Source: JBBTIS01 sp038059855
GTDB lineage: Bacteria; Elusimicrobiota; Elusimicrobia; JACQPE01
NCBI GenBank assembly: GCA_964357255.1
Contig: CAYHKQ010000055.1
Location: forward strand, 1 to 16,317
Length of the DNA: 16,317 bases
Direction of reading: 5' to 3'
Below the pieces are notes generated by a model, which had not been told where the DNA came from, did not search any database, and saw only the letters and a list, made by a program, of their open reading frames with translations. Shown in pieces: positions 1 to 7,756 of the stretch. The first letter of the stretch is position 1. Every line of letters starts with the position of its first letter. Position numbers and translations under genes: made by a program.

Positions 1-10
1 TGACCTAGGG

Positions 11-42
11 CCTAAAGACCCAGGCAAGCCTGGGCCTTTAGG
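11..42. repeat. Near-perfect hairpin upstream of the M48 protease gene
   Basis: Positions 11-25 pair with 28-42 across a two-base AA centre, with one mismatch (A18 against C35). The inner part, CCCAGGC-AA-GCCTGGG, is perfect. The hairpin is followed by GGGGAAGG rather than a T run, so it is not a standard intrinsic terminator. Related short words recur in the next 55 bases: GGACTAAAGTCC (itself a small palindrome near 56-67) and TTAGGACCCAGG near 84-95. The intergenic stretch is therefore a patch of related inverted words. I see no convincing promoter hexamers or ribosome site before the ATG at 132. Confidence 0.6.
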
Positions 43-131
43 GGAAGGATTGGCTAGGACTAAAGTCCCTCTTAAATCAGGACTTAGGACCCAGGTGTGT
101 TTTAGATGAGAGCTGTTATTCTAAAAATAGC

Positions 132-881
132 ATGAAATCTGGAATTATAAGCCTTGCTCTAACCTTCCGACTTGCGTTTTGCGCGTTTTCTGCCTTTGGA
201 CAGGACAACGAAGGCGTTGCCGCGCCTATTGTTTCTTTTGATTGGGGTCCTAATTCGCAAGACATTGTTATGGATGTCTATGCGCGGTTGCATCAGGCCA
301 CTGGTTTTAATGAGCCGATTGATTTTTTTTATGATTCTGAATATTTTGAACAGAATTCTTTGGCAGCCTTTGTCCAACTGCAAAAGGGCCCTGCCTACCA
401 TGCGATGGTGATCCAACGAAACGCTCTTGACATCTGCCGCAATAAGAATGAGCTGGCCTATATTATCGCTCATGAGCTTTCCCACATTGTTCTGCGCCAC
501 TTGGAAAAGATAGAAATAATGAAGGAGAAACTTTGTCGCAGTCTGGCTAAAAAGAAAGGCTGGCCGCCGCCAGAGACAAATCCGAAGACGTTGGAACATT
601 GTTTTTCTTATCCAGTCTTCCAAAATGCTGTCCGGTTTTATCTCGAGAGCTTGGAAGATCAGGCGGATATCGAGGGGGCCAATTTAATGACAATAGCCGG
701 ATTTGACGCGGCAAGATCACGGAAAGTTTTTAGGCACGTGGCGGATTTTTTTTGGGCCACCTCCTACGGGATTGAAAGCCCTAGGGCGGCAATGTCAGCG
801 GATGATTACGGACATTTTACTCTTCATGAGCGCGAGGCGCGCTTGGATCGCTACGTCGAGTATCTTTGCGCGCGCCATTAG
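132..881 (+). CDS. Secreted M48-family zinc metalloprotease
   Basis: This 249-residue protein is a probable periplasmic zinc protease. A hydrophobic N-terminus (residues 5-22, ending AFGQ) looks like a Sec signal peptide; a cysteine at 17 lacks a good lipobox. The zinc motif is HELSH at 114-118 in the context AYIIAHELSHIVLRH. The third ligand is probably E175 in EDQAD, followed by EGANLMTIAGFD, the ExxAD-G-A pattern of the M48 catalytic domain. A terminal HEREARLDRY block resembles the H-x-x-ER helix of BepA/LoiP-like M48 enzymes. There are no TPR repeats and no multi-pass helices, so it resembles the soluble quality-control type rather than HtpX. No Shine-Dalgarno site is visible before the ATG. 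It stands alone, 108 bp before pyrD. The family call is firm; the substrate is unknown. Confidence 0.85.
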   Translation: MKSGIISLALTFRLAFCAFSAFGQDNEGVAAPIVSFDWGPNSQDIVMDVYARLHQATGFNEPIDFFYDSEYFEQNSLAAFVQLQKGPAYHAMVIQRNALDICRNKNELAYIIAHELSHIVLRHLEKIEIMKEKLCRSLAKKKGWPPPETNPKTLEHCFSYPVFQNAVRFYLESLEDQADIEGANLMTIAGFDAARSRKVFRHVADFFWATSYGIESPRAAMSADDYGHFTLHEREARLDRYVEYLCARH

Positions 882-989
882 AGATAGATATCCAGGATCT
901 GCCCTCGCCATTAAAATCTGAATTTCATTGCGCGGGTTTTGTATCGTTATTGCGTACTTCATGGTTAAAAAATCGTAGCCTTTAGCAAC

Positions 990-2039
990 GTGTTGTCTTG
1001 GATTGATCCCGAAACTTTGCATGAGGCCGCTATCGGCGCCCTGGATTTGGTTCAGCGCAGTTCCTTGGCGTTGGCTTTTCTTGAGCGGCGTTACCGCCGG
1101 GATTATTCCGGGCTCGCCCAGCGCTTTTGGGATATCGAATTCGACAATCCCCTTGGCTTGGCCGCGGGTTGGGATAAAAGCGCGCGCGTGCCCGCGGCTT
1201 TGGCCGCTTTTGGATTTTCGTTTCTTGAACTCGGCACCGTCACCCTGCGGCCGGAAAAAGGCCATCCCCGGCCCAGGATTTTTAAGAGCGCGCGCGGTCA
1301 GTGGATTTTAAACCGGGTGGGATTCGCTAACGACGGCCTCAATACGGTAGCCGGGCGACTGAGACATTTGCCGCATTTTGGCCGCACCGTGTTGGGCGTG
1401 AGCCTGGGCAAGATGCTCGCCTCGCCCCGCGAGCGCTTAGGCGAAGAAGTCGTGGCCATGATAGAGGCGCTCTACCCCCAGGTTTCATTTTTTAGCGTTA
1501 ATATCAGCTCGCCGAATACTCCGCAAGGCCATCTTTTGTCTGAGGGGCTGTTTTTAAGACAGATGATCAAAGACATTAAAATTGGCAACCGCCGCATTGC
1601 CTTGCGTCTCGGCCGTGTTCCTAAGCCGGTTTTTGTTAAGATTTCATCGGTCGTGGATACGGACAATCTCAAAGCCCTGGCAAAAATTTTTATGGAGGAA
1701 GGAGTCAATGGCGTGATTGCGGTGAATTCCCTGCCCACGCCGCGCGGCGGTTTGAGCGGCCGGCCATTGCGCGAGACGGCCCTGGCAACAACGGCAGGAC
1801 TTTTCCGTGAGATGGGCGATTCGATTCCCATCATCGGCGTCGGAGGCATTTTGACGGGCCGGGATGCCTGGGAGCGGATCACGGCCGGGGCGAGCCTTAT
1901 TCAGATTTTTAGCGGATTTGTCTTGCGCGGCCCAGGATTGGTGGCTGAAATTCTTGAGTATTTAGAAGGACAGATCAAGCGCTCCGGCTTTCGCGAAATC
2001 GGCCAAGCCCGTGGAATTTATGCGGACAGATACGCTTGA
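990..2039 (+). CDS. pyrD: Dihydroorotate dehydrogenase, class 2 (quinone)
   Basis: PyrD oxidises dihydroorotate to orotate, the fourth step of UMP synthesis. Class 2 enzymes bind FMN and pass electrons to membrane quinone. The 349 residues carry an N-terminal helical extension (about 1-45) of the class 2 type, then NPLGLAAGWDKSARV (53-67), ELGTVTLRPEKGHPRPRIF (80-98) and NRVGFANDG (108-116). NISSPNTP is at 171-178, where Ser174 is the expected catalytic base, a serine as in class 2 rather than the class 1 cysteine. FVKISS (215-220) and IIGVGGILTG (281-290) form the phosphate/FMN end. The usual NTT motif reads VNSLPT here, a mild departure. The start is GTG at 990 (TTG at 993 is possible) with no clear Shine-Dalgarno. 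The 3' end overlaps pyrF. Confidence 0.93.
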   Translation: MLSWIDPETLHEAAIGALDLVQRSSLALAFLERRYRRDYSGLAQRFWDIEFDNPLGLAAGWDKSARVPAALAAFGFSFLELGTVTLRPEKGHPRPRIFKSARGQWILNRVGFANDGLNTVAGRLRHLPHFGRTVLGVSLGKMLASPRERLGEEVVAMIEALYPQVSFFSVNISSPNTPQGHLLSEGLFLRQMIKDIKIGNRRIALRLGRVPKPVFVKISSVVDTDNLKALAKIFMEEGVNGVIAVNSLPTPRGGLSGRPLRETALATTAGLFREMGDSIPIIGVGGILTGRDAWERITAGASLIQIFSGFVLRGPGLVAEILEYLEGQIKRSGFREIGQARGIYADRYA

Positions 2040-2766
2040 GTCCCGCGTAATTCTGGCTCTGGACGTTCCCGCGTCCAAGGCCAGGGAATTGGTGGCTCAA
2101 ACCAAGGACCTCGTTGGGTTTTATAAGGTTGGCCCGGTGTTGTGGCTGGAGTGGGGGGCTGAGTGTTTGAATTATCTGCGCGATCAGGGCGCTAAGGTCA
2201 TGCTCGATTTTAAGTTTCATGATATTCCCAATACAGTCAAGGAAAGCCTCGCGGCGCTGGCTCGCGCTCCTGGTAGCGAGGCCGTTTGGGGGATCACGCT
2301 TCATGCGTGGGGGGGATTCTCCATGCTCAGGACCGCGGCTCTGGAACGAGATCGTCTCGCAGAGCAAGGGCATCGTTTCCAGCTTTTCGGCGTGACGGTT
2401 TTAACCAGCTTGTTGGAGAAAGATTTATATCGAACGGGAGTTAATCGTAGCGTGGAGGCTCAGGCCAAAAAATTGGCGGCCCTGGCTTTTGACGCCGGCT
2501 TGGACGGCGTAGTGGCCTCGGTCCATGAAATCGCCGCTATCCGTAAAGCCTGCGGCCGCGAAGCCATCGTGCTCACGCCCGGTATCCGCCTTGCGGCGAA
2601 TCCTAAGAGGAATTTGGACCAAAAACGCGTGGCCACGCCTGCGGAGGCGCTTGAGAAAGGCGCGGACTATTTGATTGTGGGCCGGGATGTTTATCAAGAC
2701 GCCGACCCCAGGGGGCGACTGGGGGATTTGATCGGTGCGATGAAAACAGCCAGAATAATAAGATAG
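2020..2766 (+). CDS. pyrF: Orotidine 5'-phosphate decarboxylase
   Basis: PyrF decarboxylates OMP to UMP, the last step of the pathway. The 248-residue protein has the D-x-K-x-x-D catalytic signature in MLDFKFHDIPNTV (D63, K65, D68), TPGIR at 186-190 and the phosphate-binding VGR at 220-222 followed by the usual DP near the C-terminus. The length is normal for the bacterial type. I chose ATG 2020, which has a weak GGA just upstream; an in-frame GTG at 2011 would add three residues. The start lies inside the end of pyrD (20-base overlap from ATG 2020), which implies translational coupling. The stop TAG at 2764-2766 is also the first base of an octamer repeat array. Confidence 0.93.
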   Translation: MRTDTLESRVILALDVPASKARELVAQTKDLVGFYKVGPVLWLEWGAECLNYLRDQGAKVMLDFKFHDIPNTVKESLAALARAPGSEAVWGITLHAWGGFSMLRTAALERDRLAEQGHRFQLFGVTVLTSLLEKDLYRTGVNRSVEAQAKKLAALAFDAGLDGVVASVHEIAAIRKACGREAIVLTPGIRLAANPKRNLDQKRVATPAEALEKGADYLIVGRDVYQDADPRGRLGDLIGAMKTARIIR

Positions 2767-2805
2767 CGGTTGAGCGGATAAGCAGTTTAGCGGTTAAGTG
2801 GAGAA
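2766..2805 (+). repeat. Degenerate 8-bp tandem repeat, consensus GCGGTTAA
   Basis: Starting on the last base of the pyrF stop codon, five consecutive octamers read GCGGTTGA, GCGGATAA, GCAGTTTA, GCGGTTAA and GTGGAGAA. The phase is kept exactly, and a sixth octamer (TTAAGGAA, 2806-2813) is only loosely related. The array sits between pyrF and pyrE, where two of its units can pair with a reverse-complement copy next to the pyrE ribosome site. Confidence 0.6.
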
Positions 2806-2838
2806 TTAAGGAAATACCCTATTGGCGCTTAACCGCTA
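2788..2838 (+). promoter_or_regulatory. Inverted repeat in the pyrE leader
   Basis: TAGCGGTTAAG at 2788-2798 is the perfect reverse complement of CTTAACCGCTA at 2828-2838, an 11-bp stem around a 29-base loop. The near copy TAGCGGTTGAG at 2764-2774 could pair with the same right arm using one G-U pair, so two mutually exclusive folds are possible. The right arm ends four bases before the pyrE Shine-Dalgarno. No T run follows, so this is not an intrinsic terminator. A role in translation of pyrE is an inference. Confidence 0.45.
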
Positions 2839-2842
2839 TTTT

Positions 2843-2848
2843 GGGAGG
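2843..2848 (+). promoter_or_regulatory. Shine-Dalgarno site fixing the pyrE start
   Basis: GGGAGG lies four bases before ATG 2853. It rules out the in-frame TTG at 2841, which overlaps this site and would otherwise extend the protein by four residues. Confidence 0.75.
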
Positions 2849-2852
2849 TAAC

Positions 2853-3443
2853 ATGTCGCATATTGGAAAATTGGATATCGTGGGACTTTTGGGGGAGCAC
2901 GGAGCCCTGTTGCATGGGCATTTTCGACTTTCATCGGGCCTTCATTCTTCGAGCTATATTCAGACGGCTCTCATTCTTCAATACCCCCATATCGCCGGCA
3001 AGGTGGCCCGCGCGTTGGCCGCTAAATTTCCCCAGCAGGTTGACTGCGTTTGCTCGCCGGCCATGGGCGCGGTGGTTATCGGCCAGGAGGTGGCGCGGGC
3101 TAAGAAGTGCCGGGCGATTTTCGCTGAACGCGTTGCCGGCGGCATGACTTTGCGCCGGGAGTTTCACATTGAAAAGGGCGAAAGGCTTTTAGTGGTCGAG
3201 GACGTGCTGACCACCGGCCGCTCGACCGGCGAAGTCATCAGGCTGGCCCGTTCTCATGGAGCCAAGGTCGTTGGGGTCGCCGGCATTGTCGACCGCACTG
3301 TTTCCCCCCCGGGCTTCGATGTCCCGTTTAGAACCCTGATAACCTATCCTATGGAGGTTTTTTCTCAGGACAATTGCGACCTGTGCAAAAGAAACGTGCC
3401 TCTGACCTCGCCTGGCTCGCGCTATCTGGAACCTTCGATTTAG
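2853..3443 (+). CDS. pyrE: Orotate phosphoribosyltransferase
   Basis: PyrE joins orotate to PRPP to give OMP, the fifth step of UMP synthesis and the substrate of PyrF. The 196-residue protein shows HFRLSSGLHSSSYIQ (23-37), a conserved N-terminal OPRT block. The PRPP-binding loop VVEDVLTTGRST is at 114-125, with its two acidic residues followed by the TTG turn. CSPAMGAVVIG (67-77) and the basic AERVAGGMTLRR (91-102) match the flexible-loop region. The C-terminus has a CDLCKR pair (C175, C178), a two-cysteine tail seen in some deep-branching PyrE proteins, absent in E. coli PyrE. ATG 2853 has a good GGGAGG site. purM follows after 10 bp. Confidence 0.93.
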   Translation: MSHIGKLDIVGLLGEHGALLHGHFRLSSGLHSSSYIQTALILQYPHIAGKVARALAAKFPQQVDCVCSPAMGAVVIGQEVARAKKCRAIFAERVAGGMTLRREFHIEKGERLLVVEDVLTTGRSTGEVIRLARSHGAKVVGVAGIVDRTVSPPGFDVPFRTLITYPMEVFSQDNCDLCKRNVPLTSPGSRYLEPSI

Positions 3444-3453
3444 GCTACTCTAC

Positions 3454-4425
3454 ATGAGCCGTGTCACCTACTCGGCCGGCGGCGTTAATCTTTCGCGCGC
3501 TTATGGGGTATTAAAATCCCTGTCCAAGAAGGGGGGGATTTCTTATTTTGCCAGCGTTGCTTATGCCCATCGCAACGTGGGGGGGCCTCTGAAACTTGCT
3601 TTTTCAGCGGACGGCACAGGCACGAAAACAGAGCTTCTGCGCCGTCTTAATCTTGACTGGATCAGCGGTTGGGACTGCGTGGCCATGAATGCTAATGATC
3701 TTTTATGCGTCGGCGCTCAACCGCGATGGTTTCTTGACTATTACGCCCAGGGGCGGATCAATCAAAAGACATTTGACAAGGTTCTTTTTGGGATGAGGAA
3801 GGCCTTGGCTGTCGTGGGAGCCGAGATGACCGGGGGGGAAACAGCCGAACTTCCCGGCGTTTTTGCCGGGCCAGAGGTTTACGATGTGGCGGGGTTTTTG
3901 GCGGGGACTATTGCCAAGGGAGTGGTTCTTGATCCTAAGACTGCGCGCCCAGGCGATCTAGTGATCGGCCTTGCGTCTTCCGGGCCTCATTCTAACGGGT
4001 TTTCCTTGATCCGTAAGGCGCTTTCCTGGCCTGAGATACGGCGCTGGTCAAAGGAACTTTTGGCTCCGACCAGGCTTTATCAATCCCAGATCATCCGGTT
4101 GCTCAATAATGTTCGAGTTCGCTCTTTGGCCCATATCACAGGCGGAGGCTTTGTTGAAAAACTTCCGCGCGCCATGGGTCCGGCTTGCGGGGCCGCGCTC
4201 CGCTGGGGCAGTTGGCGCGTGCCCCCGGTCTTCGAGTATCTCAGAAAAAAAACCGGCCTTAATCCCAGGGAGAGTTGCGGCGTTTTTAATATGGGCATCG
4301 GTTTTGTCCTAATCGTTGATCCTGCCGGCTGGCCCGCTCTCTCACAAGAACTCGCAAACAAGGGCGTTGTTATCGGTGAAATTTACCGCCGCAAGCGCGC
4401 TCAGCCAGCCGTGATTATTGCGTAG
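3454..4425 (+). CDS. purM: Phosphoribosylformylglycinamidine cyclo-ligase (AIR synthetase)
   Basis: PurM uses ATP to close the imidazole ring, turning FGAM into AIR in purine synthesis. The 323 residues match the family throughout: FSADGTGTKTE at 50-60 (the GTDGxGTK-type nucleotide loop), VAMNANDLLCVGAQPRWFLDYY at 76-97, the GGETAELPG block at 127-135, YDVAGFLAG at 143-151, ASSGPHSNGFSLIRK at 174-188, ITGGGFVEKLPR at 228-239 and FNMGIGFVLIV at 278-288. It is slightly shorter than the usual roughly 345 residues, mainly at the two ends. It lies 10 bp after pyrE and 6 bp before the nuclease gene, so it is probably cotranscribed with the pyr genes. I see no clear Shine-Dalgarno. Confidence 0.93.
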   Translation: MSRVTYSAGGVNLSRAYGVLKSLSKKGGISYFASVAYAHRNVGGPLKLAFSADGTGTKTELLRRLNLDWISGWDCVAMNANDLLCVGAQPRWFLDYYAQGRINQKTFDKVLFGMRKALAVVGAEMTGGETAELPGVFAGPEVYDVAGFLAGTIAKGVVLDPKTARPGDLVIGLASSGPHSNGFSLIRKALSWPEIRRWSKELLAPTRLYQSQIIRLLNNVRVRSLAHITGGGFVEKLPRAMGPACGAALRWGSWRVPPVFEYLRKKTGLNPRESCGVFNMGIGFVLIVDPAGWPALSQELANKGVVIGEIYRRKRAQPAVIIA

Positions 4426-4431
4426 AATTTT

Positions 4432-5043
4432 ATGCCCGCTCCGAGTATATTGAAAATATCGCGTTTAGCGCCCGCAGTTTTTTTATTGGCAACTTGCTCG
4501 CGTGAGCCCAAGGGTCCCTCTGTGCGCTATGTGATCGATGGCGACACCGTTGTTCTCGATAGCGGCGTTCACGTGCGCCTCATCGGCATTGACACGCCGG
4601 AGAAAGACCGCCCCTATTACAGCGAAGCGAAGGAATTCAACCGCAAGCTCGTCGAGGGCAAGCCCGCGCGGCTTGACTATGACATTGAAAAAACCGACCG
4701 CTACGGCCGGACCCTCGCTTATCTCTATCTTGAAGACGGAACCTTCGTTAACGCTGAAATGATCCGTTCGGGTTACGCGAATCTTTACACCTTCCCGCCG
4801 AATCTCAAGCACACCGAGGAGTTTCTGGCGCTTCAACGCGAAGCGCGTCAAGCCGGACGCGGCCTGTGGAGCCTTAAGACTTCTCTGTCCTCGTTCTACC
4901 TTTCTTCCGCCCGGGGGCATACCTTCCACCGCCCTGAGTGCAAATTTGCCAAAAAAATCGGCAAAAGGAATCGCGTTCATCTCGCCGGACGCGACAAGGC
5001 CTTAGATCGCGGCCTGGCCCCCTGTCGCAACTGCCGGCCGTAG
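4432..5043 (+). CDS. Secreted staphylococcal-nuclease-like protein with a Cys/His tail
   Basis: This 203-residue protein combines an export signal, an SNase (thermonuclease) domain and a small putative zinc-binding tail. The N-terminus is hydrophobic up to FLLATC22; LATC is a plausible but imperfect lipobox, so it may be a lipoprotein. The SNase core spans about 31-147. Active-site residues are all present: IDGDTV (D38), RLIGIDTPE (R49, D54, E57) and DRYGR (R93), matching Asp21, Arg35, Asp40, Glu43 and Arg87 of the Staphylococcus enzyme. The tail (about 155-203) has H163, H166, C170 and the CxxC C198/C201, resembling the Ada-like metal-binding module attached to some bacterial SNases. Expected role: calcium-dependent degradation of extracytosolic nucleic acid. 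It begins 6 bp after purM. Confidence 0.85.
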   Translation: MPAPSILKISRLAPAVFLLATCSREPKGPSVRYVIDGDTVVLDSGVHVRLIGIDTPEKDRPYYSEAKEFNRKLVEGKPARLDYDIEKTDRYGRTLAYLYLEDGTFVNAEMIRSGYANLYTFPPNLKHTEEFLALQREARQAGRGLWSLKTSLSSFYLSSARGHTFHRPECKFAKKIGKRNRVHLAGRDKALDRGLAPCRNCRP

Positions 5044-5105
5044 CCGTCTTGTTCGTTGTAGCGCCCAAACCTAATCCCTGTTAACCTTACGACGAGATAT
5101 TTTTG

Positions 5106-5855
5106 ATGATTGAAATTCAAAATTTATCCAAAGCCTATGGCACGCTCCCGGCGCTTCAGGATTTGACCCTGACTATTGCGGCCGGCGAGATTTTTGCGTT
5201 TCTTGGGCCCAATGGCGCGGGCAAGACGACCACGATCAAGCTACTCTGCGGTCTCTTGACGCCGGATCGTGGAACGGCGCGGATTGCGGGTTTTGACATT
5301 GTGGCCGAGTCCCAGGAAGCCAAAAAGCAAATTGGCTTGGTCCCTGATGAGCCTTATCTTTATCCCAAGCTGACGGCCTGGGAATTTTTAGAGCTTATTG
5401 CCGGCATGTACCGTTTAAGCGGCCAGTGGGCCCCCCAGGCGCAACATTACCTCGAGTTGTTTGAGCTCGCCCGCGTGGCTCACAGCAGGAGTCTATTGGA
5501 GGGGTATTCTCACGGCATGAAACAAAAAATCATTTTGACCAGCGTTTTGATGCGAAACCCAAAGGTTTGGCTTTTGGACGAGCCGCTGGTGGGGCTAGAC
5601 CCTAAGTCCATCCGGATCGTCAAATCCTTGCTCCTGGAGAGCGCCAGGGGCGGGGCCGCGATATTTTTGTCCACCCACGTGCTTTCCATTGCCGAGGAAA
5701 TTGCCGACAGGGTCGGCATTATCATGTCCGGCCGCCTTCAATTTATCGGGACCAAAAAAGAGCTGTCCGCGTATCTTCAAGCCAAAGACATTTCGCTCAA
5801 TGTTCAGGAAAGCCTTGAGGATTTATTCCTTAAAGCCACGTTGCAAGGCAAATGA
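5106..5855 (+). CDS. ABC exporter ATP-binding protein
   Basis: This 249-residue ATPase would drive the adjacent permease. Walker A is GPNGAGKT (34-41), the signature motif is YSHGMKQ (134-140) with H in place of the usual G/S, Walker B is VWLLDEP (154-160) followed by LVGLDP, and the H-loop is STHVLS with H191. The Q-loop region reads LVPDEPYLYPKLT, with Asp/Glu where glutamine is typical, a common variation in ABC-2 (drug and polysaccharide type) exporters. The D-loop and the motif order are intact, so it is probably active. ATG 5106 follows an in-frame TTG at 5103; ATG is preferred. It ends 7 bp before the permease start, so the two are surely cotranscribed. The substrate is not predictable. 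Confidence 0.92.
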   Translation: MIEIQNLSKAYGTLPALQDLTLTIAAGEIFAFLGPNGAGKTTTIKLLCGLLTPDRGTARIAGFDIVAESQEAKKQIGLVPDEPYLYPKLTAWEFLELIAGMYRLSGQWAPQAQHYLELFELARVAHSRSLLEGYSHGMKQKIILTSVLMRNPKVWLLDEPLVGLDPKSIRIVKSLLLESARGGAAIFLSTHVLSIAEEIADRVGIIMSGRLQFIGTKKELSAYLQAKDISLNVQESLEDLFLKATLQGK

Positions 5856-5862
5856 TTTTCCA

Positions 5863-7548
5863 GTGGACGCTTTGACGCTTTCGCGCTTACGCGCGTTTAA
5901 GAATTGGTGGCGGGAGATATTGGCCAGCCGATGGGAGCTTTCCAAGCTGGGCTTGATCCTATTTTTTGGGTTTGTTCTTTTGGGAGGGCTTCATTGGTGG
6001 CTTTACCGCTCCATGGTTTACATCACGAACATTCCGGTGATCGGCAATCTTTTTTTACAAAAACTTCTGGAGATCGCTTTTCTTTCCTCTTTTTCGTTGA
6101 TTGCTTTGTCCGCGATGGTGACGAGCCTCTCGACCCATTTCGGTTCGGCTGATCTGGGTTTGCTTCTGTCGTTTCCGGTTCATCATCGGCGTATTTATTT
6201 GCAAAAGGCCGTGGAGGCCATGATCCACGCTAGTTGGATGGTGGCCTTGATCATGATTCCTTTTTTATCCGTGTACGCGCGGATCAAGGGGGCCGGGGCC
6301 GGATTTATGGTTTTGGCCTTCGCTCTTTTTTTGCCTTTTACCATGAGCGCCTCCGCCCTCGGCATTGCCGCGGCCTCCGTGTTCGTCGCGGCATTTCCAA
6401 GGAGAAGGCTTACCGAGCTATTGAGCGTTTTGGGAGTTTTGATATTTGTCGCGCTGTATTGCGGCATCCGGCTGACCCTGCCCCATCGGCTGATGAGGCC
6501 GGATCAAATGAACGACGTCATCGAGTACATTCTTTATTTGCAAAGCCCGGCCGCTTCTTTTTTGCCTTCGCGCTGGTATGTCGAGGCGATCAGCGCTCTC
6601 GTCGCCGGCGATGCCTGGCGGCTCTTGCAGGCCGCAGGGGCCTTGGCGGGTTTTGCCGTTCTGGGCTACCTGTTACTTTTAATGTTGGCCGGCTGGGTGT
6701 TGACTCTTCGGCGATGGAGCCGGGCGCTCGAGGGTGGCGGCGGGCCTAAAGATGCGGATTTGGCCCTCACGCATCATCAGGGCGATTGGCCCCACACCCC
6801 CGCATTGTCCCTGCGCCGCCTTTTTTTTATTAAAGAATGGAAATTTTTTATTCGGGATTCTCAGCGTTTCTCCAACGTCTCTTTTATTCTGGCGGTTTGC
6901 GCTATTTATTTGGTGTCCATTTATCGCCTGCCTATGGATACGCCACAACTCAAAAATTTCCTTTCCTTCATTAATCTGGCCCTTGGACTTTTTATTATCG
7001 CGGCGCTTAGCCTGAGATTTTGTTTTTCTCAGCCGAGCCTGGAGCTTCAATACGCCTGGATTATCCGGGCCGGCCCGGCGCAAATGGACCATCTGCTGGG
7101 ATCAAAGTTTCTTTTTAATTTGATTTTTCTTAACGCTATCGGCGGGCTGATCGTGTGCGTGTCGCCATTTTTGCTGGGAACCGACATGGCGTTGATTCCC
7201 ATTTATCTGGCGGCCTCTATGTGTTGTTCCACGGTGTTTGCCGTCATGTCCTTGGCGCTGGGTAGCGCATTCCCTAAACTTCATTTTGAAAATTTAATTC
7301 AAATCGAAACCTCGTTCGGCGGATTTTTGTACGCGGTGATGACGATGGCCTTTTGCGCGGTTACGCTCGCCGTTTTTGCCTGGCCCATTAAGTATTTTTT
7401 TCAAGTACGTTACTTAAATTATCAGATGGCCGCGTTTGACTGGGCGTGGCTTGGAGTTCTGGGGATTTTTTTGACGGGACTTTCCGGAGGGGCTTCGATT
7501 TTTTTCTGGTGGCTCGCCAAGCGATCTTGGAGCCGTTTAGCCTTATAA
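5863..7548 (+). CDS. ABC-2 type exporter permease, 12 predicted helices
   Basis: A 561-residue integral membrane protein paired with the ATPase just upstream. By eye there are about twelve hydrophobic segments in two sets of six, separated by a hydrophilic stretch near residues 275-330 that contains a GGGG and a charged loop. A cytoplasmic-looking SFPVHHRRIY segment follows helix 2, as in ABC-2 permeases where this region meets the ATPase. The double-length arrangement suggests a fused tandem permease that could work without a partner permease. The frame is open upstream into the ATPase gene, so I placed the start at GTG 5863 just past the ATPase stop; TTG 5872 is an alternative. The stop TAA at 7546-7548 overlaps the first bases of the tandem repeat, so the present C-terminus abuts the repeat junction. 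Confidence 0.82.
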   Translation: MDALTLSRLRAFKNWWREILASRWELSKLGLILFFGFVLLGGLHWWLYRSMVYITNIPVIGNLFLQKLLEIAFLSSFSLIALSAMVTSLSTHFGSADLGLLLSFPVHHRRIYLQKAVEAMIHASWMVALIMIPFLSVYARIKGAGAGFMVLAFALFLPFTMSASALGIAAASVFVAAFPRRRLTELLSVLGVLIFVALYCGIRLTLPHRLMRPDQMNDVIEYILYLQSPAASFLPSRWYVEAISALVAGDAWRLLQAAGALAGFAVLGYLLLLMLAGWVLTLRRWSRALEGGGGPKDADLALTHHQGDWPHTPALSLRRLFFIKEWKFFIRDSQRFSNVSFILAVCAIYLVSIYRLPMDTPQLKNFLSFINLALGLFIIAALSLRFCFSQPSLELQYAWIIRAGPAQMDHLLGSKFLFNLIFLNAIGGLIVCVSPFLLGTDMALIPIYLAASMCCSTVFAVMSLALGSAFPKLHFENLIQIETSFGGFLYAVMTMAFCAVTLAVFAWPIKYFFQVRYLNYQMAAFDWAWLGVLGIFLTGLSGGASIFFWWLAKRSWSRLAL

Positions 7549-7601
7549 AAATACTTGCCGGCGGAGGGAGTTTTTTTCTGTATCATGACTGCCTCGTCAT
7601 G

Positions 7602-7701
7602 NNNNNNNNNNNNNNNNNNNNNNNNNNNNNNNNNNNNNNNNNNNNNNNNNNNNNNNNNNNNNNNNNNNNNNNNNNNNNNNNNNNNNNNNNNNNNNNNNNN
7701 N
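7602..7701. other. Assembly gap of exactly 100 N
   Basis: A placeholder-length gap falls inside the 3' arm of the first repeat's hairpin. The repeat period of 173 predicts a real gap of 89 bases, identical to 7786-7874, or 89 plus a multiple of 173 if more units exist. Any open frame running through the Ns is meaningless. Confidence 0.97.
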
Positions 7702-7756
7702 TGTTTCCCAGCGAAATGTCGCAAAGGTAAAAAAATACTTGCCGGCGGAGGGAGTT

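Noticed and set aside
11..42. Intrinsic terminator for a gene left of the window
   Set aside because: The stem is followed by GGGGAAGG, with no T tract on the plus strand.
882..989. Promoter for pyrD in the 108-bp gap
   Set aside because: A TAAAAT at about 911-916 and other AT-rich words exist, but none has a -35 partner at proper spacing, so no site is claimed.
1472..1882. Minus-strand frame opposite pyrD, and similar long antisense frames opposite pyrF, hemD and the SNase
   Set aside because: They lie opposite strongly conserved genes, are rich in Pro/Arg/Ser as expected of shadow frames in GC-rich DNA, and show no recognisable domain.
5689..5862. Upstream extension of the permease into the ATPase gene
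   Set aside because: This frame overlaps the conserved end of the ATPase and encodes a polar, non-membrane sequence; GTG 5863 after the ATPase stop is a better start.
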